The position numbers and the translations under genes are program-made. Of a stretch of DNA of 64,000 bases, positions 32,950-41,485 are shown piece by piece. The notes beneath the pieces were generated by a model. It was not told where the DNA came from. It made no database searches and worked only from the letters and a program-made list of their open reading frames with translations. Each line of letters starts with the position of its first letter. Within the stretch, counting starts at the first letter, position 1. The stretch comes from Bacteroidota bacterium (GTDB lineage Bacteria; Bacteroidota; Bacteroidia; Chitinophagales; Chitinophagaceae), in the NCBI GenBank assembly GCA_947448725.1, contig CANFOM010000003.1, forward strand, positions 1 through 64,000. Reading direction: 5' to 3'.

Positions 32950-34980
32950 ATGAAAAATCAATTTAACAAGCATTTAGCTAAAAGCTTATTCGTTTTGTGC
33001 TTATTAGTACAAACATCTTTGTTTGCTCAAAAAAAGGATTACACTTATGTGGCAGTTCCTTTTACACAAGTTAAAATCACAGATAACTTTTGGTTGCCAA
33101 GATTAAAATTAAATCATACCAGCACCATTCCTACTTCATTTGAACGTTGTGAAAATACAGGAAGAGTAAAGAACTTTGAAATGGCTGCCTCTAAAACAGG
33201 AAAGTTTTGTACCACTTTTCCTTTTGATGATACCGATATTTATAAAACCATCGAAGGAGCTTCTTTCTCTATCAGTATTTTTCCCGATCCTAAAATGGTT
33301 AGGTACATGGATTCTTTAATTGATATTGTAGCTAAAGCACAAGAGCCAGATGGTTACTTATATACTGCTCGTACTATTGATCCAGCAAATCCACATCTAT
33401 GGGCTGGTAAAGTACGTTGGGAAAAAGAGCGTGAATTAAGTCATGAACTATACAATGCGGGACATTTGTATGAAGCTGCAGTAGCGCATTTTGAAGCCAC
33501 TGGTAAAAGAAACTTACTGAATATTGCTTTAAAAAATGCCGACTTAGTATGCTCTGTTTTTGGACAAGACAAATTGCATTCAGCACCAGGACATGAAGTG
33601 GTTGAAATGGGTTTAGTTAAATTATATAGAGTAACAGGCAAAGCCGAATACTTAAATACTGCCAAATATTTTATTGAAGAAAGAGGTCATTTTAAAGGCT
33701 ATGATGCAAAGAGTCTTGATCCATGGAAAAATGGAGCCTATTGGCAGGATCATATCCCAGTAGTAGATCAAAAAGAAGCCATTGGCCACTCTGTAAGAGC
33801 GGGTTATTTATATTCAGCAGTGGCGGATATTGCAGCCTTAACTGGCGATAAAGCGATGTTGGCTGCTATTGATAGTATTTGGGTGAATTTGGTTTCTAAA
33901 AAATTGTATGTACAAGGTGGCGCTGGCGCCATTCCAAGTGGAGAGCGTTATGGAGATAATTATGAGTTGCCTAATTTAACAGCTTACAATGAAACTTGCG
34001 CGGCGATAGCAAATGTTTATTGGAATCAAAGAATGTTTCAATTGCATGGAGAATCTAAATACATAGATGTACTAGAAAAGATTTTATACAATGGACTTAT
34101 TTCAGGAGTTCAGTTAGATGGTAAAAAATTCTTTTATACCAACGCATTAGAATCAAGAGCTAGCTCTACACATAAAAGCTTTGAAGGTGAGCGTTCTGGA
34201 TGGTTTGAATGTTCTTGTTGTCCAACCAATGTAACAAGATTATTGCCTTCTATTCCTGGTTATATGTATGCACAAAATGGCAGAGATTTATTTGTTAATT
34301 TATTTGTGAATAGTAGCACTACTATCAATATCAATCAAAAGCAAGTAGATATAGAACAACAAAATAATTATCCATGGAATGGAGATTTGAAGTTTGTGGT
34401 ATCACCTAAAAAAGGGATGGTTCCTTTTGCATTAAAAGTGCGTATTCCAGGATGGGTGCTTGAAGAAGCTATCCCTTCTGATTTATATACGTTTGGTTCA
34501 AAGGCAAATAACAAAGTTGTGATTAAAGTGAATGGGGTAGCGGTAGAATACAAAACCGAAAATGGGTATGCCATCATTGACAAATCTTGGAATAAAAATG
34601 ATGTAGTAGAAGTGAATTTACCAATGGATGTTCGTCGTGTATATTCTGATAAATTAACAGATGATATTGGAAAAGTGGCCATTCAAAGAGGTCCATTAAT
34701 GTATTGTGCAGAGTGGGCGGACAATGATGGGAAAGTAACCAACATTATACTTCCTAGTAGCAGTGCGTTTACATCAGAGTTTAATCCTAATTTATTAAAT
34801 GGAGTTACAACCTTAAAAGCGAACATTCAAAAAGTGGAGATAGCTAACAATCAAGTAAGCACGGTTCAAAGACAGTTAATTGCTATTCCTTATTATGCAT
34901 GGGCCAATAGAGGAACAGGGGAAATGACAGTATGGTTTAATGAGCAGTTAAAAGATATCGATGTGATTACTAAGAAATAA
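32950..34980 (+). CDS. glycoside hydrolase family 127 (beta-L-arabinofuranosidase-like)
   Basis: A 676-residue secreted enzyme (signal peptide ending TSLFAQ) of GH127/DUF1680. The zinc-thiolate active site is visible: Glu348 and Cys350 in YNETC and the CSCCPTN motif (421-427) containing the nucleophile Cys and a further zinc ligand. An (alpha/alpha)6 barrel is followed by C-terminal beta domains. The family removes beta-L-arabinofuranose from plant arabinans, extensins or arabinogalactans. The ATG at 32950 is preferred over one at 32896 because it opens at the signal peptide. A strong terminator follows. Confidence 0.93.
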   Translation: MKNQFNKHLAKSLFVLCLLVQTSLFAQKKDYTYVAVPFTQVKITDNFWLPRLKLNHTSTIPTSFERCENTGRVKNFEMAASKTGKFCTTFPFDDTDIYKTIEGASFSISIFPDPKMVRYMDSLIDIVAKAQEPDGYLYTARTIDPANPHLWAGKVRWEKERELSHELYNAGHLYEAAVAHFEATGKRNLLNIALKNADLVCSVFGQDKLHSAPGHEVVEMGLVKLYRVTGKAEYLNTAKYFIEERGHFKGYDAKSLDPWKNGAYWQDHIPVVDQKEAIGHSVRAGYLYSAVADIAALTGDKAMLAAIDSIWVNLVSKKLYVQGGAGAIPSGERYGDNYELPNLTAYNETCAAIANVYWNQRMFQLHGESKYIDVLEKILYNGLISGVQLDGKKFFYTNALESRASSTHKSFEGERSGWFECSCCPTNVTRLLPSIPGYMYAQNGRDLFVNLFVNSSTTININQKQVDIEQQNNYPWNGDLKFVVSPKKGMVPFALKVRIPGWVLEEAIPSDLYTFGSKANNKVVIKVNGVAVEYKTENGYAIIDKSWNKNDVVEVNLPMDVRRVYSDKLTDDIGKVAIQRGPLMYCAEWADNDGKVTNIILPSSSAFTSEFNPNLLNGVTTLKANIQKVEIANNQVSTVQRQLIAIPYYAWANRGTGEMTVWFNEQLKDIDVITKK

Positions 34981-35000
34981 ACAATTTCATATCTATATTT

Positions 35001-35037
35001 TAACGGCTATAGCGAAAACTATAGCCGTTAAATTTTT
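35001..35037 (+). terminator. intrinsic terminator after GH127
   Basis: Perfect 12-bp stem TAACGGCTATAG / CTATAGCCGTTA, 6-base loop, then AATTTTT. It begins 20 bases after the GH127 stop. Confidence 0.85.
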
Positions 35038-35085
35038 ACCAATCAGTATCCAATACTTTATCCTTTAAAAAGTGCCAATAATAAA

Positions 35086-36756
35086 ATGAATAAAACACAC
35101 TTTTCTACAATTGTCTATTTTTTGATAGTAACTGTAATTACTTCTTGTCAAAAAAATGCAATTGCTACTAAAACTACCACTTATAGTAATATACCTCCAG
35201 CCAATTCAATTTCAGTTGTCACGCAACACAATGATAATAGCAGGGCAGGTTGGAATAATCACGAATCTATTTTAAATATTAAAAATGTAAATAGTACTTT
35301 ATTTGGAAAGCAATTCAGCTTAGAAGTAGATGATCAGGTATATGCACAGCCACTGGTTCTAAGTAATGTAAAGATAAAAAACGCAAATCATAATCTTGCA
35401 TTGATTGCTACAGTTAATAATACATTATATGCGTTTGATGCTGAAAATGGGGATGCTATTTGGAAAAAAAATTACACACCATCTTTATCAAGACCAGTTA
35501 AAAATAATGACATGACTGGAGCTTGTGGAGGAAATTATCTTGATTTTAGTGGCAATATGGGAATAGTAGGAACACCTGTTATTGATTCCATGGCACAAAC
35601 TATTTATTTTGTTACTAGGTCTATCAATGCAGGAACTTATTTGCAACAGTTACATGCAGTAAGTATATTGGATGGTTCAGAGCTAAAAGGCAGTCCTGTA
35701 GCCATTACAGCCACTTATGCGGGCAGTGGTGCTGGTAGTAAGAACAATGTAATCACTTTTGATTCGCAAAAACAAAATCAACGCCAAGCACTTACTTTGT
35801 TAAATGGAGTTGTTTTTATTAGTTTTTCATCCCATTGCGATTGGGGACCTTATCATGGTTGGGTATTGGGTTATGATGCTAACACTTTACAACAAAAAAT
35901 TACTTATAATAACACGCCTGATGGTGAAAATGGAGGCATCTGGGAAAGTGGAATGGGCATGGCAGCAGACAATCAAGGTAATTTGTATTGTGTCACTGGC
36001 AATGGCACTGTTGGAGTGAGTAATGATCCTACCAATTTAATTAATAGAGGAGAAAGCGCTTTAAAACTTACCATCAGTGGAGCTACACTTAAAGTGAGTA
36101 GTTATTTTACGCCCTTTAATTATCTATATCTTGAAAACAATGATTTAGATTATGGAGGCTTAGGTGCATTTTTAATTCCTAATTCAAACTTATTTTTCAC
36201 CGGTTGCAAAGATGGCAATTTTTATATTTTAGATAAAGACAATATGGGCGGATATAATACAGCATCCAATCAAATTCATCAAACTATCAATATAAGAAAT
36301 GCTGAAGCCAATATGCATTGTCAGCCAAGCTATTTTAAATCAGCAAATACAGAATTTATTTATGTTTGGCCAGAAAATGAACCCTTACACCAAGTACCTT
36401 TGGTCAATGGAATACTTAATGTAGGGCAACAAAAAACAAATAATGTAAATGGTCCTGTTGGGCAAAATGGAGCAGTTATTTCTGTTTCATCCAATGGTTC
36501 GGTAGATTCTACAGGAATTGTTTGGTTGGCGCATGCCGTTCCACCTTATGATGCGGAACATGGTGTAAGGCAAGGAATTTTACGCGCTTTTTCTGCAACA
36601 GATGTTACTAAAGAATTATGGAATAGTAATTTAAATGGGATAATAGAAGGCGCAGGCAGCTATGCTAAATTTTCTTCTCCTACCATTGCCAATGGGCATG
36701 TCTATTTACCCACTTTTTCTAATCGAGTGGTAGTATATGGGGTATTAAAAAAATAA
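35086..36756 (+). CDS. PQQ-like beta-propeller lipoprotein
   Basis: A 556-residue lipoprotein (lipobox VITSC, lipidated Cys near residue 21). Repeats such as NTLYAFDAENGDAIWKKNY, NMGIVGTPVIDSMAQTIYFV and GNFYILDKDNMGGY have the W-A-x-D-x-x-T/N-G pattern of PQQ-like eight-blade propellers. No cytochrome c motif (CxxCH) was found, so an enzyme of the quinohaemoprotein type is not indicated and the role may be scaffold or binding. It is flanked by a terminator upstream and a convergent gene downstream. Confidence 0.75.
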   Translation: MNKTHFSTIVYFLIVTVITSCQKNAIATKTTTYSNIPPANSISVVTQHNDNSRAGWNNHESILNIKNVNSTLFGKQFSLEVDDQVYAQPLVLSNVKIKNANHNLALIATVNNTLYAFDAENGDAIWKKNYTPSLSRPVKNNDMTGACGGNYLDFSGNMGIVGTPVIDSMAQTIYFVTRSINAGTYLQQLHAVSILDGSELKGSPVAITATYAGSGAGSKNNVITFDSQKQNQRQALTLLNGVVFISFSSHCDWGPYHGWVLGYDANTLQQKITYNNTPDGENGGIWESGMGMAADNQGNLYCVTGNGTVGVSNDPTNLINRGESALKLTISGATLKVSSYFTPFNYLYLENNDLDYGGLGAFLIPNSNLFFTGCKDGNFYILDKDNMGGYNTASNQIHQTINIRNAEANMHCQPSYFKSANTEFIYVWPENEPLHQVPLVNGILNVGQQKTNNVNGPVGQNGAVISVSSNGSVDSTGIVWLAHAVPPYDAEHGVRQGILRAFSATDVTKELWNSNLNGIIEGAGSYAKFSSPTIANGHVYLPTFSNRVVVYGVLKK

Positions 36757-36824
36757 AATATTTTTAATTTTTCTTAATGCTGTCATTAGCTATTAATGGC
36801 TTAAATCCTGTTAGCTGAATTAAC

Positions 36825-37463
36825 TTATCTAAGCGACTTGTGTGAACCATCGCAGTAGGGCATTTTTTTAGATAAGCCACAAGTACAATCATTGATTCCT
36901 TTACCGCTAAGAATTTGATTGGTGTATTTTTCAATCCTAGTTTCCCTGGTGGCTGCTTGCTTGGCAGCAGAAAAAAACATATTATAGGCTCTTTGTCTTC
37001 CAGGGGTTAATGCATTAAAGGCTTTTTTGAACGATGGGTTCTTTTTAAATTTATATTGCAATTCCTCAGGCAAAACCAGTTCAGTATTTTTATTAGTTTC
37101 TATTTTTAATCCATTTTTTTCTGCAGCTATGGCTTCATTGATATAGGATTTTAAAATAACTTTTATTTTAATAATTTCTTGCAAATTTTTAAAACGTATC
37201 ATTCTGCCTGCTTGTGTATTCTCCCCGGGCTTGGTGAGTAGATTACTTTCATCTTTTAACAATGACCCTTTAAAAAAACCAAGGGCACAATTGTCTTTAA
37301 ATGCTTGAATAATAAATAAGTTGGTCTCTTGAAATGAGTAACAAGGTTTCCCCCACTTTAATTCTTCGTTTAGTTTACAGGCCAGAAGAATGGCTCTCAA
37401 TTGCTCCATTTCGGCCTGCCACTTTTTAGCTTTGCTTATATATAAAGTTACCTTAGGGTTCAT
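36825..37463 (-). CDS. YdeI/OmdA-family protein with C-terminal CDGSH iron-sulfur motif
   Basis: A 212-residue cytoplasmic protein: DUF1801-like N-terminal domain (about 10-120, with LKWGKPCYSF), then the OmdA/YdeI module (about 128-185: LVLPEELQYKF, FKKAFNALTPGRQRAYNMFF). The last 20 residues are an exact CDGSH signature, C193-x-C195-x2-S-x3-P-x-C204-D-G-S-H208, which would ligate a [2Fe-2S] cluster. No signal peptide. Function unknown; the YdeI family is linked to stress resistance, and the Fe-S tail points to redox sensing. Confidence 0.87.
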   Translation of the reverse strand: MNPKVTLYISKAKKWQAEMEQLRAILLACKLNEELKWGKPCYSFQETNLFIIQAFKDNCALGFFKGSLLKDESNLLTKPGENTQAGRMIRFKNLQEIIKIKVILKSYINEAIAAEKNGLKIETNKNTELVLPEELQYKFKKNPSFKKAFNALTPGRQRAYNMFFSAAKQAATRETRIEKYTNQILSGKGINDCTCGLSKKMPYCDGSHKSLR

Positions 37464-37519
37464 TGGCTAAACTATTTTTTTTGATATTGGAATAAGGCTA
37501 GTAAGATAATTTAAACTGA

Positions 37520-38764
37520 TTAATTAAAATGAAAAACCAATGGGAATAAAAAAGTTACTAGTCCTGTCCATATTCCGTAGATTGGCAGAAAAAGGGCAAT
37601 GCTTTTTTCTACTTCTTCTACTTCGGCATTTTTAAATGCGGTTAAGAATAGTTGATAGGATACCATAAGCAAGTTGATGAAAATTAAAATATTTCCAACT
37701 AGTACAGCCAATCTATTTGGGCTAATGCCCCATTGAATAATACGAAAGCTAATAGCGGAAAGTGCAATGCAATTGACTATAATGGTAACCAGAGACAATC
37801 CAAATAGTATCAACAGATTAATTTTATGATTAACGCCTCTCCCTGCTTCCGCTACCGAAAAAAGGATTAAGGCCATCACGCCAATTAATAAAGCATTAAA
37901 AATCAAAAGCAAATTTCTATCCTGATATGGATATTTTTTGGTGTAAATAATGGCCACTATATATATCAATAAATTGATAAAAACCAGTGGCGTAAATATT
38001 TTAGCTATCACAGGGGATACTTTATTAATTAATTGAGCATTGTTTTGAATTAAATAAGTGGCAAGAAATGGAATTGCTGCTAATCCCCATATTAATATAT
38101 GCTCCGTATACATCTTTTCAATCTTTATACCTATCAATTCAAAAAGCTGTATGGTTAAAGCGCTAAATAATAAAGTAGATAAAAATATAATAGCCGACAT
38201 CACCAACAAATCGCCATTGTAGCTCAAAAACCCAATACGCTTATTGCTATTATTTACATTATTCCCTAAAAATGAATAGCCTAAAATAGACCATAAGAAA
38301 AATGGAACATGAATAAATGCTAATGTAATGGAATTGCTTGTACTGATATTAGGTAATAAGTTGATATAAATTGCAGCAACTAAAACCATAAACAAAGGCA
38401 ATATCCATTTTTTGAATACTATTTTTTGTTTCCAAATAAAATAACTACATAATAATGGAAAAACAATAAAAGAAATGTTTCTCGTAAAAAACTTTTCCTT
38501 GTCCATCCCAGTAAAATTAGGAATATTAGCGATCAGTCCTGCGATAATAGCAATGATAACCACATACCTTATTTCTTTTTTTGAGCCAAGTGCTATTGTA
38601 TCATTTTTAAAATATAGCCTTTCATTCCAGTATTGCAAAATTACCTCGCCTTTATTATTTGCATATACATGCTCGAATTCTTTTTTAAAAGCTGATTTGT
38701 TAGATCTATATAATTTTTCAAGGCCAGCAGGGTTATGTATATTATTAACAATTTCATCTTTCAT
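37520..38764 (-). CDS. polytopic membrane protein, DUF4153-like
   Basis: A 414-residue inner-membrane protein with a soluble N-terminal segment (about 1-65) and about ten to twelve hydrophobic helices. The stretch GISPNRLAVLVGNILIFINL resembles a DUF4153 signature. No enzyme motif was seen. It is encoded alone, between the convergent YdeI-like gene region and the divergent NAD(P)-binding protein, 75 bases from the latter's start. Confidence 0.7.
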   Translation of the reverse strand: MKDEIVNNIHNPAGLEKLYRSNKSAFKKEFEHVYANNKGEVILQYWNERLYFKNDTIALGSKKEIRYVVIIAIIAGLIANIPNFTGMDKEKFFTRNISFIVFPLLCSYFIWKQKIVFKKWILPLFMVLVAAIYINLLPNISTSNSITLAFIHVPFFLWSILGYSFLGNNVNNSNKRIGFLSYNGDLLVMSAIIFLSTLLFSALTIQLFELIGIKIEKMYTEHILIWGLAAIPFLATYLIQNNAQLINKVSPVIAKIFTPLVFINLLIYIVAIIYTKKYPYQDRNLLLIFNALLIGVMALILFSVAEAGRGVNHKINLLILFGLSLVTIIVNCIALSAISFRIIQWGISPNRLAVLVGNILIFINLLMVSYQLFLTAFKNAEVEEVEKSIALFLPIYGIWTGLVTFLFPLVFHFN

Positions 38765-38839
38765 AACAAATTTAATTTAGGGTTATAAAATTGATATCTA
38801 ATTGCAATTTAACTCATTTCATTTACCTTTAGTATAATT

Positions 38840-39493
38840 ATGAAAAGTTTAACTGCTATTTTAATTGGAGCCACAGGGGCTACTGGGTCTGAAGTATTAA
38901 ATCAATTATTATTGGATGCAAATTTTAGCAAGGTGCTTGTTTTTTCTAGGCGACCTATTGTAGCAGTTCATCCAAAACTAGAAGTTCATGTGGTAAATTT
39001 TGAGGAAATATCCAATTGGTCGAATCTTATACAAGGAGACGTTTTATTTTCTGCAGTAGGAACTACTTTAAAAGTAGCTGGATCTAAATCAAACCAATTT
39101 AAAATAGATTATACATTTCAATATGAGACTGCTAAAGTTGCAAGCGAAAATGGAGTAGGCGTTTATGTTTTGGTATCTTCCTATGGTGCTAATGAAAAAA
39201 GTGGTTTATTTTATCCTCGAATGAAAGGACTATTAGATAAAGCAGTTCAAGATTTAAATTTTAAACAAGTCCATATTTTTAGACCTGGAATTTTAGGTAG
39301 GCAGACCGAAAAACTAAGGCCATTGGAAAGGGTAAGTATTGCAATTATTAATAGGCTAAATAAACTTGGCTTATTCCTCAGTCAAAGGCCTATGCCGGTT
39401 GCGTTGTTGGCTCAAAAGATGCTAATGGTTTCTTCATTGATTAGTCCCAATAAAACCAATATTTATTCTTTAGACAAGATTTTCGAAATTTAA
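38840..39493 (+). CDS. NAD(P)-binding Rossmann-fold protein, TIP30/HIM1-like
   Basis: A 217-residue atypical short-chain-dehydrogenase relative. The dinucleotide-binding motif is IGATGATGSEVLNQL (about 8-22), followed by VLVFSRRP, AVGTT and YVLVSSYGANEKSGLFYPRM, which contains a YxxxK-like pattern in altered form. Such proteins usually bind NADPH without strong dehydrogenase activity. A -7-like TACCTTTA (38824-38831) lies 8 bases before the ATG. Function unknown. Confidence 0.85.
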   Translation: MKSLTAILIGATGATGSEVLNQLLLDANFSKVLVFSRRPIVAVHPKLEVHVVNFEEISNWSNLIQGDVLFSAVGTTLKVAGSKSNQFKIDYTFQYETAKVASENGVGVYVLVSSYGANEKSGLFYPRMKGLLDKAVQDLNFKQVHIFRPGILGRQTEKLRPLERVSIAIINRLNKLGLFLSQRPMPVALLAQKMLMVSSLISPNKTNIYSLDKIFEI

Positions 39494-39528
39494 TTATAGA
39501 TAATATTTTAATCAAGATTTGAAACAAG

Positions 39529-40041
39529 ATGTTCATTATTAATCAAGTTACTATTGAAGATGTACTAGAACTCCAAAGACTGGGTAAACAAACATTTATC
39601 GAAACTTTTTCAGCATACAATTCGAAAGAGGATATGGAGCAATATTTAGCAGCTAGCTTTAATCTAGAAATATTAAAAAAGGAGATAGAAAACTCTAATT
39701 CTACATTTTATTTTGCGGAAGATGGTCAAAAAAAAGTGGGCTATTTGAAAATTAACTTAGGCCCTGCACAATCTGATATAAAGGACTCTGATTCGCTTGA
39801 AATAGAAAGAATCTATGTTTTAAAAACTTATTTTGGTAAAAAGGTTGGACAGCTTTTATATGAAAAAGCGCTAACCATTGCCAAAGAATTGAAGCTTACC
39901 TATCTATGGCTAGGGGTTTGGGAAAAAAATGAAAGAGCACTTCAATTTTATAAAAAAAATGGGTTTGTTGAATTTGACCAACATCAATTTGTTTTAGGGG
40001 AAGATGTCCAAAACGACATTTTGATGAAACTTACTTTATAA
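39529..40041 (+). CDS. GNAT-family N-acetyltransferase
   Basis: A 170-residue GNAT protein. It has the GNAT motif LEIERIYVLKTYFGKKVGQL (about 86-105), with the acetyl-CoA loop FGKKVG, and a C-terminal NERALQFYKKNGFVEFDQH typical of the family. The N-terminal half (VTIEDVLELQRLGKQTFIET) resembles RimI/PaiA-like acetyltransferases of spermidine or protein substrates. Substrate unknown. It follows the Rossmann-fold gene by 35 bases and may share its transcript. Confidence 0.9.
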   Translation: MFIINQVTIEDVLELQRLGKQTFIETFSAYNSKEDMEQYLAASFNLEILKKEIENSNSTFYFAEDGQKKVGYLKINLGPAQSDIKDSDSLEIERIYVLKTYFGKKVGQLLYEKALTIAKELKLTYLWLGVWEKNERALQFYKKNGFVEFDQHQFVLGEDVQNDILMKLTL

Positions 40042-40113
40042 TTAGGCTATATAATTATCACATCTGCTAACTTTTTTTTACTTAAATTGGATTACCTATT
40101 CAAATTTAATATC

Positions 40114-40968
40114 ATGAAAAGTTTAATTTCTCTAATGGCAACTGTACTCTTAGTATTTAGTACAACCTTCGCAATTGCACAAAACAAAACTACTAAAGAA
40201 ACAGTAGGGTGGAAGTTAGGGCTGGCGTTATATAGCTATAATGCATCTTCTTTGCCAGAAGAGCTTGCTTTTGCTAAAAAATCTGGAGTTAAATCTATCG
40301 AAGGTTTTTCATTTGGAAAAGCAGGTACTGAATTGAAAGATTCAATCATTATGACTTTATCCCCTGCTGGCCTTTTGAAAATTAAAGCACTTATCAAAAA
40401 AAGCGGGTTACATATGGAATCAATGTATGTAACGGGGGGTAATACTATTGCACAGTGGAAGCGCGATTTTGAAATAGCAAAAGCTTTAGAATTGAAATTT
40501 GTTACTGGAGAACCTGATAGGTCCATGTTAAACAGTGTGGATAGTTTAGCTGGAGTTTATGGAATTAAATTGGCCTTGCACAATCATTGGAAAGGAGCTA
40601 GTCAATATTGGCATCCAGATTCTACCTTAGCTGCTTTAAAGGGGCATTCTAATTTTGGAGTTTGTGCGGATGTTCGCCATTATCCAAAAAGTGGAATTGT
40701 TCCCGAAGCCGCATTAAAAAAATTAGCTGGCCATATAATGGCTTTACATTTAGCAGATATTGCCGAATTTAATAATACTCAATTGAGGGACGCACCAGTA
40801 GGCACAGGAGTGGTTAATTTCCCTAAAATTTTTGAGGAATTGAAGAAGCAAAACTTTCATGGGACTATCAATGTAGAAAGAGATCAGCAAGATTTACCCA
40901 ATAATTTAATTTCTGTACAACAGATAGTAAGCTATTATTTGAAAACTTTAGAGTTGTCTCAACATTAA
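40114..40968 (+). CDS. secreted sugar phosphate isomerase/epimerase-like TIM barrel
   Basis: A 284-residue protein with a signal peptide (ending FAIAQ), then an AP-endonuclease-2-like TIM barrel: WKLGLALYSYN, VKSIEGFSF, LALHNHW, FGVCADVRHYPKSG, MALHLADI and GTINVERDQQDLP. The metal ligands Glu/Asp/His are in the usual places (EGF, LHNHW, CADV, HLAD, ER). Family members act on keto-sugars and inositols. The ATG at 40114 is preferred over a TTG at 40087. Its export suggests a role on extracellular sugars in the neighbouring degradation loci. Confidence 0.88.
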   Translation: MKSLISLMATVLLVFSTTFAIAQNKTTKETVGWKLGLALYSYNASSLPEELAFAKKSGVKSIEGFSFGKAGTELKDSIIMTLSPAGLLKIKALIKKSGLHMESMYVTGGNTIAQWKRDFEIAKALELKFVTGEPDRSMLNSVDSLAGVYGIKLALHNHWKGASQYWHPDSTLAALKGHSNFGVCADVRHYPKSGIVPEAALKKLAGHIMALHLADIAEFNNTQLRDAPVGTGVVNFPKIFEELKKQNFHGTINVERDQQDLPNNLISVQQIVSYYLKTLELSQH

Positions 40969-40980
40969 GTTTTATCTTTG
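40954..40980 (+). promoter_or_regulatory. promoter of the HYC_CC_PP gene (-33 TTG, -7 TATCTTTG)
   Basis: TTG at 40954-40956 and TATCTTTG at 40973-40980 have a 16-base spacer. The -7 is a perfect consensus and ends 6 bases before the ATG, so the mRNA would be almost leaderless. It gives the metal-linked pair downstream a promoter separate from the sugar isomerase gene. Confidence 0.55.
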
Positions 40981-40986
40981 TAGTCA

Positions 40987-41391
40987 ATGAAAAAGCTGCT
41001 CATTTTTACGCTTGCTATAGTGGTGCTACTATCCTCATCTGGGGTAATGATGAATATGCATTATTGCATGGGGAAATTCACTGGATCAAGTATCAGCCTG
41101 TCCTACAATAGCGCTGCTCATTGTACCACTTGCGGTATGGAAAAAAAGAGTAATGGTAAAAAAGGCTGTTGCCACGACAGCAAAACGCTTCTAAAAAATA
41201 GTACAGATCAGAAATTAGTCAATGCCGAATGTAGATTAGCAAAAATTTATCCTATTGCTTTATTCAGTAGTAATTATCAAATTTCGACAGTTGATTTTTT
41301 ATCTACAAGTAGCAATGATTTCATTCTATCCTCACCGCCATTAATTCAGCGGCTTCCCATTTTTATTCGTAATTGTAGTTTTCTTATTTAG
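40987..41391 (+). CDS. HYC_CC_PP family small envelope protein
   Basis: A 134-residue protein with a signal or anchor helix (1-20). It has the motifs that name its family: HYCMG (25-29), GCCHD (60-64) and SSPPL near the C-terminus, plus an extra C46-T-T-C49 pair. The conserved His and Cys residues suggest copper or other soft-metal binding. Genes of this family usually precede a TonB receptor with an HMA domain, as here, 94 bases upstream. Function not established. Confidence 0.87.
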   Translation: MKKLLIFTLAIVVLLSSSGVMMNMHYCMGKFTGSSISLSYNSAAHCTTCGMEKKSNGKKGCCHDSKTLLKNSTDQKLVNAECRLAKIYPIALFSSNYQISTVDFLSTSSNDFILSSPPLIQRLPIFIRNCSFLI

Positions 41392-41485
41392 AATTTATTA
41401 GTAATTATTAATTCCACTTTATTTATTGGAATTAAGACGAATTCCTAGGCATTTACTTGGGAGTTATTCACTTATTAAATTTTTT

